A stretch of 64,000 nucleotides of DNA from Mytilus californianus (Eukaryota; Mollusca; Bivalvia; Mytilida; Mytilidae), in contig NW_026262712.1 of NCBI RefSeq assembly GCF_021869535.1, positions 51,318,884-51,382,883 on the forward strand, in the 5' to 3' direction. Made by a program: the position numbers and the translations under genes. The notes beneath the pieces are model-generated. The model had not been told where the DNA came from and searched no databases. It worked only from the letters and a program-made list of their open reading frames with translations. Below are positions 20,613 through 33,195 of this stretch, one piece after another. Every line of letters starts with the position of its first letter. The first letter of the stretch is position 1.

Positions 20613-22187
20613 AGAGGAAATCTGAAAACCATTGTTGCTGGTATTAACACCACCAATGGACTCAACACAAAATCCATACTGCATACATTGGAGATTTCTG
20701 AAATTAAAACACTTCTATGGGGAATAATTCTTAAAATAATGAGTGTTGAAGTGGATTGTCATCTATACATACGCATACCAGTACAATTTATTCGCCTGTG
20801 AACACAAGATACATCCATTTATGTCTTTTCTAAACACTTCGAAAAATTTATTATCAAATTCCACACTTTTAAGTAAGTTAAAAACGGCTTATGCGAATTC
20901 GAAACCTAAAGGCCTAAATCGTACTATCAAAAGTAAAACAATAAACGAAACAAAAGTAGCAGATATTAATCAGACACATCAATTGCTATAGGTTCATGGC
21001 TTTGGATATTTACACAAAGAAAGCGGCTCGATTTAACATATTTGTGAATGCTGAACTCCCCTAGACCCACCTGTTACGGTAATGTAGCAACACATCTTAC
21101 TAAAAAGCGGTAAAAATCAGATGGATCAATTCTCCCATACTAAAATGTATTTAGTTACCAACGAGTAAATCTGAAGAAAAAAAAGGTTTTCAAACAAATA
21201 GAATTCAGAATGAGGTTTTCACTATCTTATAGCATTCCATATGTTCAACATCACATAAGTTCCACCAAATATTTGCTCAGAATAGTCAACATTTTCCCCA
21301 AATGACTCAGGTATATTGATGATTACTCTTGTTCATTCAGTTTCTATGGACACATTTTTTCCATTTTAAATGTTACAGACAACATATGTCAAGTGAGGCT
21401 TCACTAGAAGTAATTACCTTAGTTTTTTTAGTCTATCACGTTTGCGATGGTACAAATGTATCATCGATATTCAGTTGTCCAATATTATAGTTTTATTAAC
21501 AAATTCAACTTTTTTTTTGCCGGATGCATATCCAGCGCATATCATGATAATGTCTTGCTGAAAAGTACAGAACGAGGATACATGTTTCTTTGAAATTTAT
21601 TCATTCACCAATTTTAAATCTGAGAGCCTTCAAAGTTTTTAAGAATATGTTTATATATATTGAAAATGTGCAACTTCTTTTGTGTGCACTGTATAATTTG
21701 CTCAGTTTGCTAACGGTGATTCCTCGTTCGTTGTCGGTAGTGTTCCTGGTCACTTCATACATGTGATGATCTTTTTTAGAGGTAACTGAATCTCCTGGGA
21801 GACGCCTTTATCGATTTGGAGAATTATATAACACTAGTATGGCAAAGAATTGAACCCCATTTATCTATACATAGGGCAAATTATGCATTTTAAGGATATG
21901 ACATATTTCTTCTGTGACAGCTAGTCCACTATGTAAAGATTACCATTGAATGTATACCTGTAGTACTTTATAGATTAAACCTAATCGGGTGTAGCATAGT
22001 CACTTTCTTCACTTTAATTTGTGTAATTTAAGAAATTTGAAACTGATATCAATGATCGGATTATTGATATTCCAATGCATTTCGTTTTTCAAATTGTTAC
22101 TGATCAACGTACAATTTGTACCTGATAAAGATTATTTCATAAGATGTGTTGTGGCACCATCTTGGTTGTTTTACATATAGAAATAAG
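20613..22187. other. Spacer; no gene seen
   Basis: AT-rich sequence copied at 62.4-63.96 kb and, diverged, at 33.2-34.3 kb. The 82-codon frame at 20743-20991 is shifted in the unit-2 copy and not preserved in the diverged one. Confidence 0.5.
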
Positions 22188-22797
22188 ATGTGGTATGATT
22201 GCCAATGAGACACCTCTCCACCAGAAACCTAATGACGTAGAAATTAACAACTTTAGATCACCGTATGGCCTTAAGCAATGAGCAAAATTCATACAACATA
22301 ATCAGCTTAAAAGCCCCAAAATGACAAATGTAAATCATTTTAAACAAGAAAACAAAGGTCCGATTTATAAATAAAACAATGAAAGAAAAACAAATATGAT
22401 ATACAGCAATAAACGGCAACTGAATTACAGGCTCCTGACTTGAGACAGGCGCACAAAGAATGTGGCAGGGTTAAACAAGTTTGCTGGCGCCATAACTACA
22501 TTTGGATAGTGGTGTAACAGTACAACAAAAGAACAAACCATGAAATCCGATGAAACTCCTCAGATCAACACAAAGCAGAAAACAGTCCATTCGTGGCAGG
22601 GTATTTATACATTCCCACAAAAAAAGACACTTAGTACAGACATCAAACTACTCAAAGTCAGTGCTGACAGCCAGATTAAAGCATATAATAACTAATAAAA
22701 AAATCATGTATCTCAGAATAAACTATCAATCAGTACACATCCAACATCCAAAAGATTTAGACAAAGACGTCATTAACAGTTCGAGAAAAACATGAGC
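22188..22797 (+). repeat. R2 dispersed repeat, long copy, plus orientation
   Basis: It starts at GATGTGGTATGATTGCCAAT and continues past the usual end through GCAGAAAACAGTCCATTCG to GACGTCATTAACAGTTCGAG. The 81-codon frame at 22550-22795 lies wholly within the repeat. It forms an inverted pair with 23095-23440. Confidence 0.75.
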
Positions 22798-23094
22798 TTG
22801 TCCAATACCAAGATACAGGTATCGACATATGATATCTAGGTATCGATCATTTGCAACAAAAAAGTGTCAGCCGACTTCTTACAGGAGTTATTGCCCTTGA
22901 ATGACTTTAATAAGCAAATCATGACTAGCAAGATAAGATCTGCAATTAGGTTAAAACCAGATATTGTTTGTCGACTCCTTTTTAGAGTTAATTCCCTTTG
23001 ATGTGTATGTTGTTTTGTCTTTTACCTTAAAACTACTAGTATAATAGACAGATAAAACATTAACAAGCAAAACATGACTAAACATGACTTAAAT
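22798..23094. other. Spacer between inverted R2 copies
   Basis: It contains two similar segments, GCCGACTTCTTACAGGAGTT (about 22870) and a diverged GTCGACTCCTTTTTAGAGTT (about 22971), which look like a diverged tandem pair. No gene. Confidence 0.45.
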
Positions 23095-23440
23095 GGTTCG
23101 TTCTTATGTTGTACTGTTACACCACTGCCCCATGTTAGTGGGAGGGTTGGGATCCCGCTAACATTTTGTGTGTATGCGTGTGACCCAAGTCAGGAACCTG
23201 TAATTCAGTGGTTGTCGTTTGTTGCTGTGTTACATATTTGTTTTACGTTCATTTTTGTGTACGTAAATTAAGCCGTTAGTTTTCTCTTTTGAATTGTTTA
23301 ACATTTGTCATTTCGGGGCCTTTTATAGCTGACTATGCGGTAAGGCTTTGTTCATTGTTTAAGGCCGTAAGCTGTTAATTTCTGTGTAATTTAGTTTCTT
23401 GTGAAAAGTTGACTAATTGGCATTCAAACCACATCTTTTT
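23095..23440 (-). repeat. R2 dispersed repeat, minus orientation
   Basis: Reverse-complement R2: TTATGTTGTACTGTTACACC, CCAAGTCAGGAACCTGTAAT, CATTTCGGGGCCTTTTATAG and a final CAAACCACATC. The 65-codon frame at 23074-23271 is repeat-derived. Confidence 0.75.
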
Positions 23441-23825
23441 TGTTATAAGTTCTATCATTTTATCTCATTATGCATTTTCTTTATAAAACTAAAGGCGAAT
23501 ATATTTTCTATTTTTACGACATTGTCTGCAAAAAAGACTACTAATCGGTTAATAGTTTCAAAAGCTATCAGCCGGTTAATAGCATTTTACGGAAATTTTC
23601 CCGTACTTTTAGTATTGTTTGAATTGACTTGTCTCACAAAACGTTTATACTGAAACTGTGTTATGCACGCACTCAAATTATCTTGACGTCAATACAGAAT
23701 ATAGAATCGCAAAATTTTAACGTACGATTCAAATATAAAATGATGGGTTAACAAAAATAAATCATTTGTCAAAGTTGTAAATATAACCGAACAACGAGAA
23801 TATCTAAATATTGTCTCGAAATATA
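23441..23825. other. Spacer; no gene seen
   Basis: AT-rich. The paralogy with 10.8 kb starts at its right end, at TACAAGTTTCTATCTGTAAT. Confidence 0.45.
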
Positions 23826-23860
23826 TACAAGTTTCTATCTGTAATATAAAACACTTTTTC

Positions 23861-24000
23861 TACTAGTTATTCGGACAATAGCAAAGGTAATGTAAACCCT
23901 CGACGGCAACTACTTCACTCCGCCTCTCAGCGTGAAATTGGAATTTACTGCTGCCTCGGGTTGCAATAAACTTGCTATTGCCCGAAAATATAGCCAGTAA
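23861..24000. repeat. Long imperfect palindrome, second copy
   Basis: Diverged copy of the 10805-10940 fold-back. The left arm reads TTCGGACAATAGCAA and the right arm TTGCTATTGCCCGAA. Both arms therefore changed at the same paired position (A-T to G-C), with one new A:C mismatch beside it. Confidence 0.75.
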
Positions 24001-25605
24001 ATAAGTTAAAACTATTAAGTCAAATGTTGTTGGAATTGTGAATAGACCCTTGATTGGAGTGTTTGCTCTTATATGATGTCGTTTTACTCTTTTCTATGAT
24101 TTGGCCAAAACTTATTGAAGATAACGAGAAATTGTAAACAGAAAAACAAATCAGCAATACAAGATCAACATAAAGAGATTATTGTCATGAGTTCTATTCT
24201 AGTCCACAATGTTGGGGAGTATTCATTGAATGAAGCTTTATTGCATTAGCAACAACATTGCTTTAGCAAAATACAAGGTATATACATATATGACAAATAT
24301 GACAGAATACAGAGAACAATTAAATAAATCAAATAATGCAGAGATAACTTATAATAACACAAACATGTGTACAACATATTAACTGATAATATGGTTAATG
24401 ATGCACATAGACCTAGGTAAGTAACACCGGCTCTTTAGAGTCTCTAGTTACATTAACGATCAATAATGTATTCTCTCGTTTTTAGATGTGCAAGATACAT
24501 GTTAACATCGAAGGACATCCTCACTAATATATGAAAGAATAAAGTCAACGTAAGGAATATTTTATATTTTAAAAGAGATCAGATATATATGTGGTTTCTG
24601 TTCAAGAAGGATGTTCAGATTGTCCAAAATATAAAAACGATCCGAACTTAAAATGATACTTTACAAAAAGGTTAACTAGAATGTGTAGATGTGCTGTTTG
24701 AGACCAGGCGACATCGCTTGATAACCGTTATCCCTTATTTCCCCAAATTTTCGGATTACAAATTTTTTGGCCAATTTGAAGCAATTCTGTATACTATATA
24801 ATGCTATCTTTCGTCAGCAAGACCGCCATACCCAGAAAATAATAAATCTTATACTTAACAGCTCCAAACAATTTGACAAATCGAGTTCAAACCGATTAAA
24901 TAATTTATATAAGTTTCGCTATAAAGTTTCTAAACTATTTTGGTCAGAAGTAAACCATGCTGGCAAAGGTAGATTACATAGTTGATCGTTTAGTTTTACC
25001 AGGCTCAAGGAATACTGTTTACAACGATTTCAAAAATCAAAACGGCTGACAAGACTAATTTAATTCGTGAGGGCCAGTCTTTATACTAAGAATAATTTCC
25101 GAATAAAGGATCATCCATCATTTGTATACTTACAATTCTCAATATAAAATATACAGATTTTCTCGCTTGGGCCGATACAGTAAAAGTGAGACAAGCATTC
25201 GAGTTGAGATGACCAATGATAATCTGTTTATCGTTTTTGACCTATGACGACGTTGTTAATTTCATTGACAACGGGCACGTGCGCCCTTTATTTCTAGCGA
25301 TAATTTTTTTTATATCACTCTACAGTGCTGATAAAGCAAATTATCAGTCAGTAAGATCAATGGAAAATTTCGTAAAAAAGCGATAAGAATGTTTATGACA
25401 CAACTGTCCACCAGACACCACAGAAAGTAGATGTTAGCAAAATTCAGCGTAAGACCTTCACCAATGTGAAATACATACAGCTATCAAATGGCTCGAACAA
25501 GACATAATGTATAACAATTCAAAACGAAATCCCGTTTGCACTTTTTCTTTCGAACGATAAAAATCATTCGAAATATATTCAGTAGTCTTCACTTTATTTT
25601 TTAGA
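24001..25605. other. 5' flank of the group E pseudogene
   Basis: Close match to 10.94-12.75 kb, including the LINE-tail-like stretch (24215-24440) and the splice-acceptor tract ending at 25604. A 55-bp segment present at 12491-12545 is missing here, between copies of ACAACTGTCCA. The frame at 24767-24985 is not preserved in the paralogous copies. Confidence 0.6.
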
Positions 25606-27264
25606 ATGACGGACAAAAAATTGTGTTCTGGATGTTTACGAGATGACGAGAAAATCGAGGCTGAAGCATGGTGTAATGAATGCTTAGAAGAAGTTTGTAA
25701 GACATGCGCAAAAGTACACAGAAAACTTAAACCGCCACATAAAGTTATACCACTTCACCAGGTCAGTAATCTTAGTTCTTCTATTCTGAAAATTAGTTAA
25801 GACTGTGATGTCCATCCGACCAAAGGACCGTTCTGTTCTGTACCCAACATGACAAGGTCATCTGTGATCTTTGTTTGTCCGACACCCATAAAAACTGTGA
25901 ATCCATCATTTCTATAGATCGAGCAGTAAAAGGCGTTAAAAGTGGTACCGCCCTTGCAGATCTTAAGAGTAGAATTGAACACTTAAACGAAATGGTCCCT
26001 AAATTGTTGAAGTGTCAAACTAAAGATGAAAAAGAGTTTGATAGGCAAAGAGATAAATTCCTCCAACAGATTTCTTCCACCAGACAACAGATTAACAATC
26101 ATCTAGATCAAATTGAAAAGGAAACCGTAGACGAATTGAATAAACAGTTAAAAAAAAACAAACACAAAATGGATGAGGCGAAACATAAAACACAGAAAGG
26201 ACTCGAGGCAGTAGCGACATGGATAAACGAATTGTCATCGATAGAAACCATCAGTAATGAAGTACTTTTATTTCAGACAATCAATCAAAATAATGGATAA
26301 TAAAACACAAATAGAAGAAACCAATATTTGCGAGCTCAATAAGCAACACAAAATAGAATTTAATCCATTTGATACAAACGATGTTTCAATGGTACTTAGG
26401 TCGTTGGGAAAGATTTCACTTACAGTGAATCAAATGCATATACCAGAATTACAGCACAATTTACAACAAGTACAAGTACCAAAAAGATCAACAGAAGGCG
26501 AAATAAAACGAACTAATTATTTTCTAACATCAGTATTAGGATCAGAAGTTGAAATAGAAAACGGTTGTTTTGTGTCCGGAAAGAGACTTCTCTTACCACA
26601 TAACAACTCACCAAGCACCACGGTATGTGGATATGATGGGAATGATGTTCACGGGATCAACTTAAAACATAAACCAAAAGATGTGGCTATGATCGACAAC
26701 AAACATTCAATAGTTACTTTAAAATTCAAAGGATTCCAGATATTAGATCTGACAACACTTACCTTAGGAAGGCGTATCAAACCTGGAGGAAAAAGATGCT
26801 ATGCTGTGATAGGTATTAATAATCAGATATGGACGTCTAATGGAGGCACAACTATTAGTCAGATTGATATCAGTGGTAATATAATACATAGTATAACAAC
26901 AAAGAATGATATACAGAACTTTTGTATCGACAACAACAGAAACATTTACCATACTCCACGGTCTTTCAGCGACAATAACGTATACCGTTTAACACATGAC
27001 GAACAGGAGAGTATATTCTATAGTCATTCTGATCTCATTCGTCCTTGGGGTATCGATGTAGATGACAAGGGCAATGTTTATGTATGTGGAATGGGGTCTT
27101 TCAACACACACAGAATATCATATGATGGAAATGATCATCAAGTCATACTCACAAAGGACGATGGAATAAATATTCCGTGGGGTTTATTCTACAATTGGGA
27201 AACAAAACAGCTTCTGATTGTCAACGATTATATGAAAAGTATCGCCATGTATAATTTACCTTAG
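25606..27264 (+). pseudogene. Group E TRIM-like pseudogene (three lesions)
   Basis: Aligns end to end with the 553-aa group E gene. Lesion 1: codon 65, AAA in the intact gene, is TAA at 25798-25800, just before B-box 2. Lesion 2: one base is missing in the CAT ACC segment at 25815/25816, shifting the frame. Lesion 3: a 4-bp ATCA duplication near 26280-26287 shifts it again before the propeller. B-box 1 (25606-25797), the coiled coil (about 25940-26280) and the propeller (about 26290-27264) survive as three separate frames. The flanks, the acceptor tract and the 3' region are retained, so this is a tandem-duplicate pseudogene, not a retrocopy. Calling three short genes here would be wrong. A truncated B-box 1 peptide of 64 residues could still be made. 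Confidence 0.88.
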
Positions 27265-28505
27265 GTTCAGATTGAATGCAGAGGATTTTATTCATTTATG
27301 AAAAGTAATAGTTTATGCATTTGTATATAACAGCTTTACGATACCAAATATGTTATGATTTGGGTGATATTTCTTTATTATTGTAAGAGAGTTGGATACA
27401 TACACATTTAAATGGTCACTTTTTGTTTACTTAAATGTGTACATTTAGTTCGGGATTGTTAGACTCCGATGGCACATACATACTGTGCTTACTGTGCAGT
27501 GTTAAAACAATATTTTTTTTATTTTAAGTTGTATAAGAAGTTTTTACTTGTTATTTTTTATTTGCAAATCAATTATTATTTATATTAATCTTCTTCTTTG
27601 AATTGAAATTGGATAACTTTATTCAAAATGGAAATACCTGAATCATAACTTTTAATTTCAAAGGTGTAATATATTTTTATCAATAATCCAAAATATATTA
27701 AAGCATAATTACATGTCGAAATATGATAACCTGATAGTTTCGGATAGAAATCAACCTAATGCAAATGAATATCAATTCATCTGTTAAATTAACATGTATT
27801 TCGGGTCGAACAAATATCTATGCATAGCCTGCAACTGCTTGAAAATAGAGTTAATGTAAGAACCCTATGAATACAGACCAGATTTCATCTTTTTTTTTTG
27901 TGTATTTGAGTGTTTTATAATCAATAAAAGTCTAATACATTTACATGTTAACGTGAACTTTAATACGGTCGATTTCTAGCCGACCCAGTTCATTTGATGG
28001 AAGCAGCGCAATACACATCCTTCGGGCTGATGGTTGATTATATTTTTACAATGTAATGTTATCCCTCTCCACTAAAAAGAACCTAAACTTTGCACCAATT
28101 TTATCTACCCAACTACAAACGCTAATATATTGCTAATTTGTTGTGTTTTTATAATTTTTCACAGTATAAATATCTCAATTCTAAAACAATAATTGTAGGT
28201 ATGTCATTGCTGACATGACAATTTCCAAGTTTAATTTATACTAAAAGGCATTAGTTTTTAATCAGTTTATTCCTAGCTCTGCAAAAGCAAATTACACAAG
28301 TAAGTATTAGAAACAAATTTAAAACAAAAGCGTATATTATATTTTCTATTTTGACAAGCTTGATGTAAAACTAAGACAAAATATTTCATTTTTTTTTATG
28401 GCATGTTCATTTACACAATAAAGGTACATTCTAAATTCCTGAATCGGATACATTATGCAGAGCACAAAAACAGTGGCCGAACCTCTAAAACAATTATTGA
28501 ATTTA
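27265..28505. other. 3' flank and spacer; no gene seen
   Basis: The first ~350 bp match the flank of the propeller relic (GTATATAACAGCTTTACG and following). The rest is AT-rich without recognisable features. Confidence 0.5.
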
Positions 28506-28509
28506 CTTA

Positions 28510-28715
28510 TATAGACGAGGGCCGAAAGATACCAGAGGGACATTCAAACTCATAAGTTGAAAATAAAATGACAATGCCAAGGCTAAAAAAGAAAAAGACA
28601 AACAGACAAACAATAGTTCAGACAAACAATAGTTCACAAAACACAATATAGAATACACGAATTCCATCAAAATTGGGGGTGATCTCAGAAGTTCCGAAAG
28701 GGTAAGCAAATCTAG
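28510..28715 (+). repeat. R1 repeat, degenerate copy
   Basis: It contains CGAAAGATACCAGAGGGACA, an internal duplication of CAAACAATAGTTCA, and GAAAGGGTAAGCAAATCTAG at its right end. Confidence 0.65.
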
Positions 28716-30547
28716 TTAAGTCTAAAGAAACTTGTTTCAGAGCTAAAGGTCGGAAGACTTCTAAGTCATAAACAAATGGGTGGATAACACTATATTGTTG
28801 CTATAATGTTTCTAAATGAAATGACTACGTTATTATTGTTATTGTTATAATCATTTATATTATCATCATGTTTATTTTTGTTGGTCCGTAGCCTCTGAAT
28901 GAGTTTACCAAATGACCTCCAAAATGAAAGAACTAAACGTGTAAGATAATTCCCAAGTGTACAGAGTAAATAAGGTCTGTCATCAAGTAACTGTGGAGAA
29001 GCGTTTAACAATGTACGGACTCATTGTCATACCTCAAAGAATACAAAGCCGTAATTTAGATACATATTATTTATTAATAACAAAAATTAGGGATCATTAT
29101 GAAGCCTGTGTATTAAATGTTTAAATACTAATGGCGACAAGCGTCGTGTGTGTTTATCTTCTTTTTTTATTCTCATTTTAACACCTAGTGAAAAGTCATG
29201 TCATTTCTTTTACATTTTAACGACTTATTATCAAAATAAATAAAAACAATCTATATCTGATTTGTCGGAATGCAAATCATATTTTAAAATTGACAATACA
29301 AAATTTCTCAAATTTCATCATTTTTGCCAAAAACATTATCTCTTTTTGATATACGAGAAAGATGGCGCTTGCCATTATTACTTTGTATACATGTATTGTA
29401 TCCAATAAGGAATTGGTTTACTCATGAGATATTTAAAAGTGTTTAAAAATTACTATTATCATGATTATATTTGTGCATGGCATGCAATTGCTATTTTGAA
29501 TGTCATTTTGGTACATAGGATACATAACATAAATTTTTAGATAACGAGACATATGAAAATTACACGGAACAATTGGTTAATTTGTTGTCATTAAAAAGGG
29601 ATTAAAATTGAAGGTTGTGCTACAGGATACCTGGATAGTACATTAGAGGTGTATAGTCCTAAATAGTTGATTTTTTTTTATTGAAAATGGCATTATCTGT
29701 TGAATATCTTTTAATGTTTTATTCAAATATTAGTCTATAAGCTAAATCTGAACGGTAGGAAAAGTATGTAATTTAATTGCATTTTTGTTATATGTAATTT
29801 GTCATTTGTAGTGTTGACTTTGATACATTCTTTTGTAATGTGAAACAATCATTAAATTTTTAACATGTCTGTCTCATAATGAAAATAAAGTGTTATCACC
29901 GTTATATGCGTGTGTAATATTTGAGTCACAGATGAACAGATATGTTTCACTCTTCGGAGCCTACATCGTCAATCCTACAATGCATCTAGCAGAGCAGAAA
30001 CTGCTATCTCATCAGAAGCACTCAAATTCAAACGGTTTTTATGGGGATCGAGTTGTTCAATGTTAAGTGTTTTTGTACTGTTTTGAGGACTGTTATTTGT
30101 CTTTTTTGCCGTTTTTCGTTTAAGGTATGGTGTTGTCTGTTTAAATGAACTTACTGTTCTTAATGCCTCTTTGATATTTCTTCCTTATTTATCTGTAACA
30201 AAACAGCAATGATATAACAGAATATAACCAGACATCAGATATAGACCGCGTTTTCAGAGTCATATAAGTTTAAGTATAAACACTAAATACTTGTAAATAA
30301 ATACAAGTATTATACATTATAAAACCATCAGTACAAAAAATGGATAAAATTCGATGAGAAAATACAGTGATGTTGATGAAGTTCAATGAAAAAACTATAC
30401 ATTAGCCAAATTAAGACGAGAATGTCACCAAGCATGCCATACTAAATAATATTCCATAAAAATATAAACATGACAAAATGTGAAACAATTAAAACGTGAA
30501 ACCCAACAGCAAGTTGTAGACGAAAATAATAAACGGTAAACAAACAA
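28716..30547. other. Spacer; no gene seen
   Basis: Diverged version of 16.4-19.8 kb. It includes an R1-tail fragment at 29130-29222 (ACAAGCGTCGTGTGTG). No R4 is recognised. Confidence 0.5.
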
Positions 30548-30930
30548 ATAAAGGCAACAGTAGTATACCGCTGTTCAAAAGTCATAAATCGATTGACAGA
30601 AAACAATTCCGGGTTACAAACTAAAACTGAGGGAAACACATCAACTATAATAGGAAAACAACGAAATAACAGAACACTGAAGTGCAACCAAAGGCAAACA
30701 ACAATGCAACATACATAGAAACGAACTATAAGTTTACAACTGCCATATTCCTGAATTGGAACAGGACATTTTAAGAAAAAAATGGTGGGTTGAGCTGGTT
30801 TTGTGGTTAGCCAAAACCTCTCGCTTTGTGGCAATGTTAAATATACCGCTAAAATGACAACATTACATGACGGGAATACAGTACAAATAAATGCAAGAAC
30901 ACCCAAGACAGCGAAATGCATAATAAAATA
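30548..30930 (+). repeat. R5 repeat, diverged partial copy
   Basis: Plus-strand match to 19836-20210: GCAACAGTAGTATACCGCTG, TCCGGGTTACAAACTAAAAC and AATGGTGGGTTGAGCTGGTT. The 159-codon frame on the minus strand is an accident of the repeat. Confidence 0.7.
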
Positions 30931-32716
30931 ATGTAATAGTATATTTCGACATGTTAACTACAGAATAACAACGATTAACTAAAATTAGGACAGTTCACAA
31001 GAACAGCTTAATAGAATTACGAACTGTGTATCTGTAAAACAAATAAATCTTGTGCATATAGTTGCTTTAAACTAAAATCATACAAATGAACTGGGTGATT
31101 AAATAAGACAGAGACAAAAGAGGCAACCATTGATTTAAACACAGGTTCCTGACAAGTATTGCTTCCGTTCTTTCCTTATCAATTATGAAAAATGCCTGGA
31201 CTTTTGAAGTTTTGAATTGAAATAAAAAGATCAACACATGAAAAATAGAAAAAAAAGGTGAAGTTGATTTCAGTTTTTCATGTTTTGTGGAATGCAAGTC
31301 TCTCGATCTAAACATGTTTACTTTGAGCAACAACGTAACTTTACTATGCCAACGAACAGATGTTAATTAGCAACACAGATATTCCGCCCTGTTTGAAAAT
31401 GGTATTATAATCTAGTAAGAATTATAACATCAAAAGTCATTGTAAATATCTGAAAAAGAACGAAAAACATCAAATGAATTACACTCTGGAAAAGCATATA
31501 TAAATTGCAATAATTGATTTGTGTTTTTTCCGACTCTTTACTCTCTTTAATAGAAGTACCTACATCTCTTGTCTATCAATGTTTTAGATGAAAAAAAACA
31601 TATTCTATTGACAAATTACGTAACTCTTGCAATTGTTCTAATAAACATAATTCTCGGTAACAACTCTTGAACAAAAAGGTTCATTTCAAGAGGGTGTTTC
31701 TTTATCCTTTGATATAATCCTGGTGATGCTAATTTTATAAGACTTGTGTGCACTCTCCTTACTAACAGTATTTTGTTAAACACAAACTCATTTATTCGGT
31801 TAATTCATCGTTAGGTCAAAAATATCCAATGTACAATAAATGTCAATCACTCACCTGTGAGCGGATAATTAGTGCATAGTTACCGTTTTAATGCAATGAA
31901 AATCAACTGTATTTCAAGTTATAGTAAATTGTCTATGCCACAGACAATCTGTTAGAGTTGCATTCATCTTTGACATGTGGATCTCTAATTAATTGGAAAT
32001 CCTTACAAAAACATTTTACTGTTATATATGCTAAAGTCTTATTAGATTAAAACCATCAGAAAAGATCATAATGTGTGTAGAATGTACGTAAAATTTATCA
32101 AAAACGTTGTTAAAATTATCTTTAAAACTTCTTTCTCAGCACCCAGTACATATTTTTTTCTTAACAAATCATATGGTCTTGCTACACAAATTTTGTTAAA
32201 TTGACAAAAAATAAACAGATGTTCATCCACGCATTCGCCAATATATTGCAGTTCTGGTGGAAAAACAAAAATCAAAAATGATTCATTACATTACATAAAG
32301 ACGACATTCAGTGGTAGGTATTTTGTTTAAACCTAGATTTGCACTTTGACTAATGTATACTAAAATGTTTGACAAAGAGATAAAATATTTTTTCAGAGAA
32401 AAATCTAAATAGCTTTTTACTTCTCGATCTGTAAATACAAATGTTATTGGTCCACTACACAATCACGTGATTATTGAACGATTTCGGTATTTGGGTACAG
32501 GGACCGTCTGAAAGACATAAATAACTATCGTTAGGTTTTGAATGAATTTTAGAAGCTTTCGGAGAATTAAGAATCGGAGGGAATCTGAAAACTATAGTTG
32601 TTTGTTTTAAAACCGCTAACTGAGTTTACGCAAACACCGTACTTCATACACTGAAGATTTCTGAAACTTAAACTCTTTTTTGGGGAATACATCTCAAAAT
32701 GATAAATGTTAAAGTG
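30931..32716. other. Spacer; no gene seen
   Basis: AT-rich. The segment ACTACACAATCACGTGATTA near 32453 is shared with 19.7 and 61.5 kb. It marks the spacer paralogy and the uninterrupted flanks of the R5 insertion site. Confidence 0.5.
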
Positions 32717-33195
32717 TATAGCTCTCCCTTTTTTTATAAGCTTTGGATTTTTAAATATTTTGGCCTCGAGCATCACTGAAGAGAAATTGATTGTCGAAAT
32801 GCGCATCTGGTGCAGAAAAATTGGTACCGTTTATGTTATTACTACCACTGGGTCGATGCCTCTGCTGGTGGACTGATAGTCCCCGGGGGTATCACTAGCC
32901 CAGTAGCCAGTACTTTGGTACTGGAATGAAAATACGGACTTTTGTTAATAAAATTTGCTGTCACAAAATTTTGGAAATTATTTAAAATTAAGGAATGTTT
33001 CTCCCTCATGCAAAGCTCTGATGCCTTGCCCAGCTTCGGCTATACTTTTTGGTCCATTTTTATTTATAGTTCCCCCTTTTTTTATAAGCTTTGGATTTTT
33101 AAATATTTTGGCCTCGAGCATCACTGAAGAGACATTGATTGTCGAAATGCGCATCTGGTGCAAACTATTACCGTAGGTACCGTTTATGTTATTGC
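32717..33195 (+). repeat. R7: partial tandem repeat, 348-bp period
   Basis: The segment ATAAGCTTTGGATTTTTAAA..CATCTGGTGCA..GTACCGTTTATGTTATT occurs at about 32736 and again at 33084, with CCACTGGGTCGATGCCTCTG and CTGGTACTGGAATG-like sequence between. The surrounding spacer at 20.75 kb lacks it, so it was inserted here. I recognise it as a common mussel tandem-type repeat. Confidence 0.7.

Noticed and set aside
22550..22795. 81-codon frame
   Set aside because: Entirely within the extended R2 repeat.
25606..27264. Three separate small genes at 25606, 25875 and 26257
   Set aside because: They are pieces of one pseudogene separated by a nonsense codon and two frameshifts.
30442..30921. 159-codon minus-strand frame, the longest outside the gene family
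   Set aside because: It lies inside an R5 repeat, and other R5 copies do not keep it open.
32736..33195. LTR pair of a small retroelement
   Set aside because: The direct repeats are about 110 bp with only ~235 bp between them, with no primer-binding site or coding region; a partial 348-bp tandem repeat explains it better.
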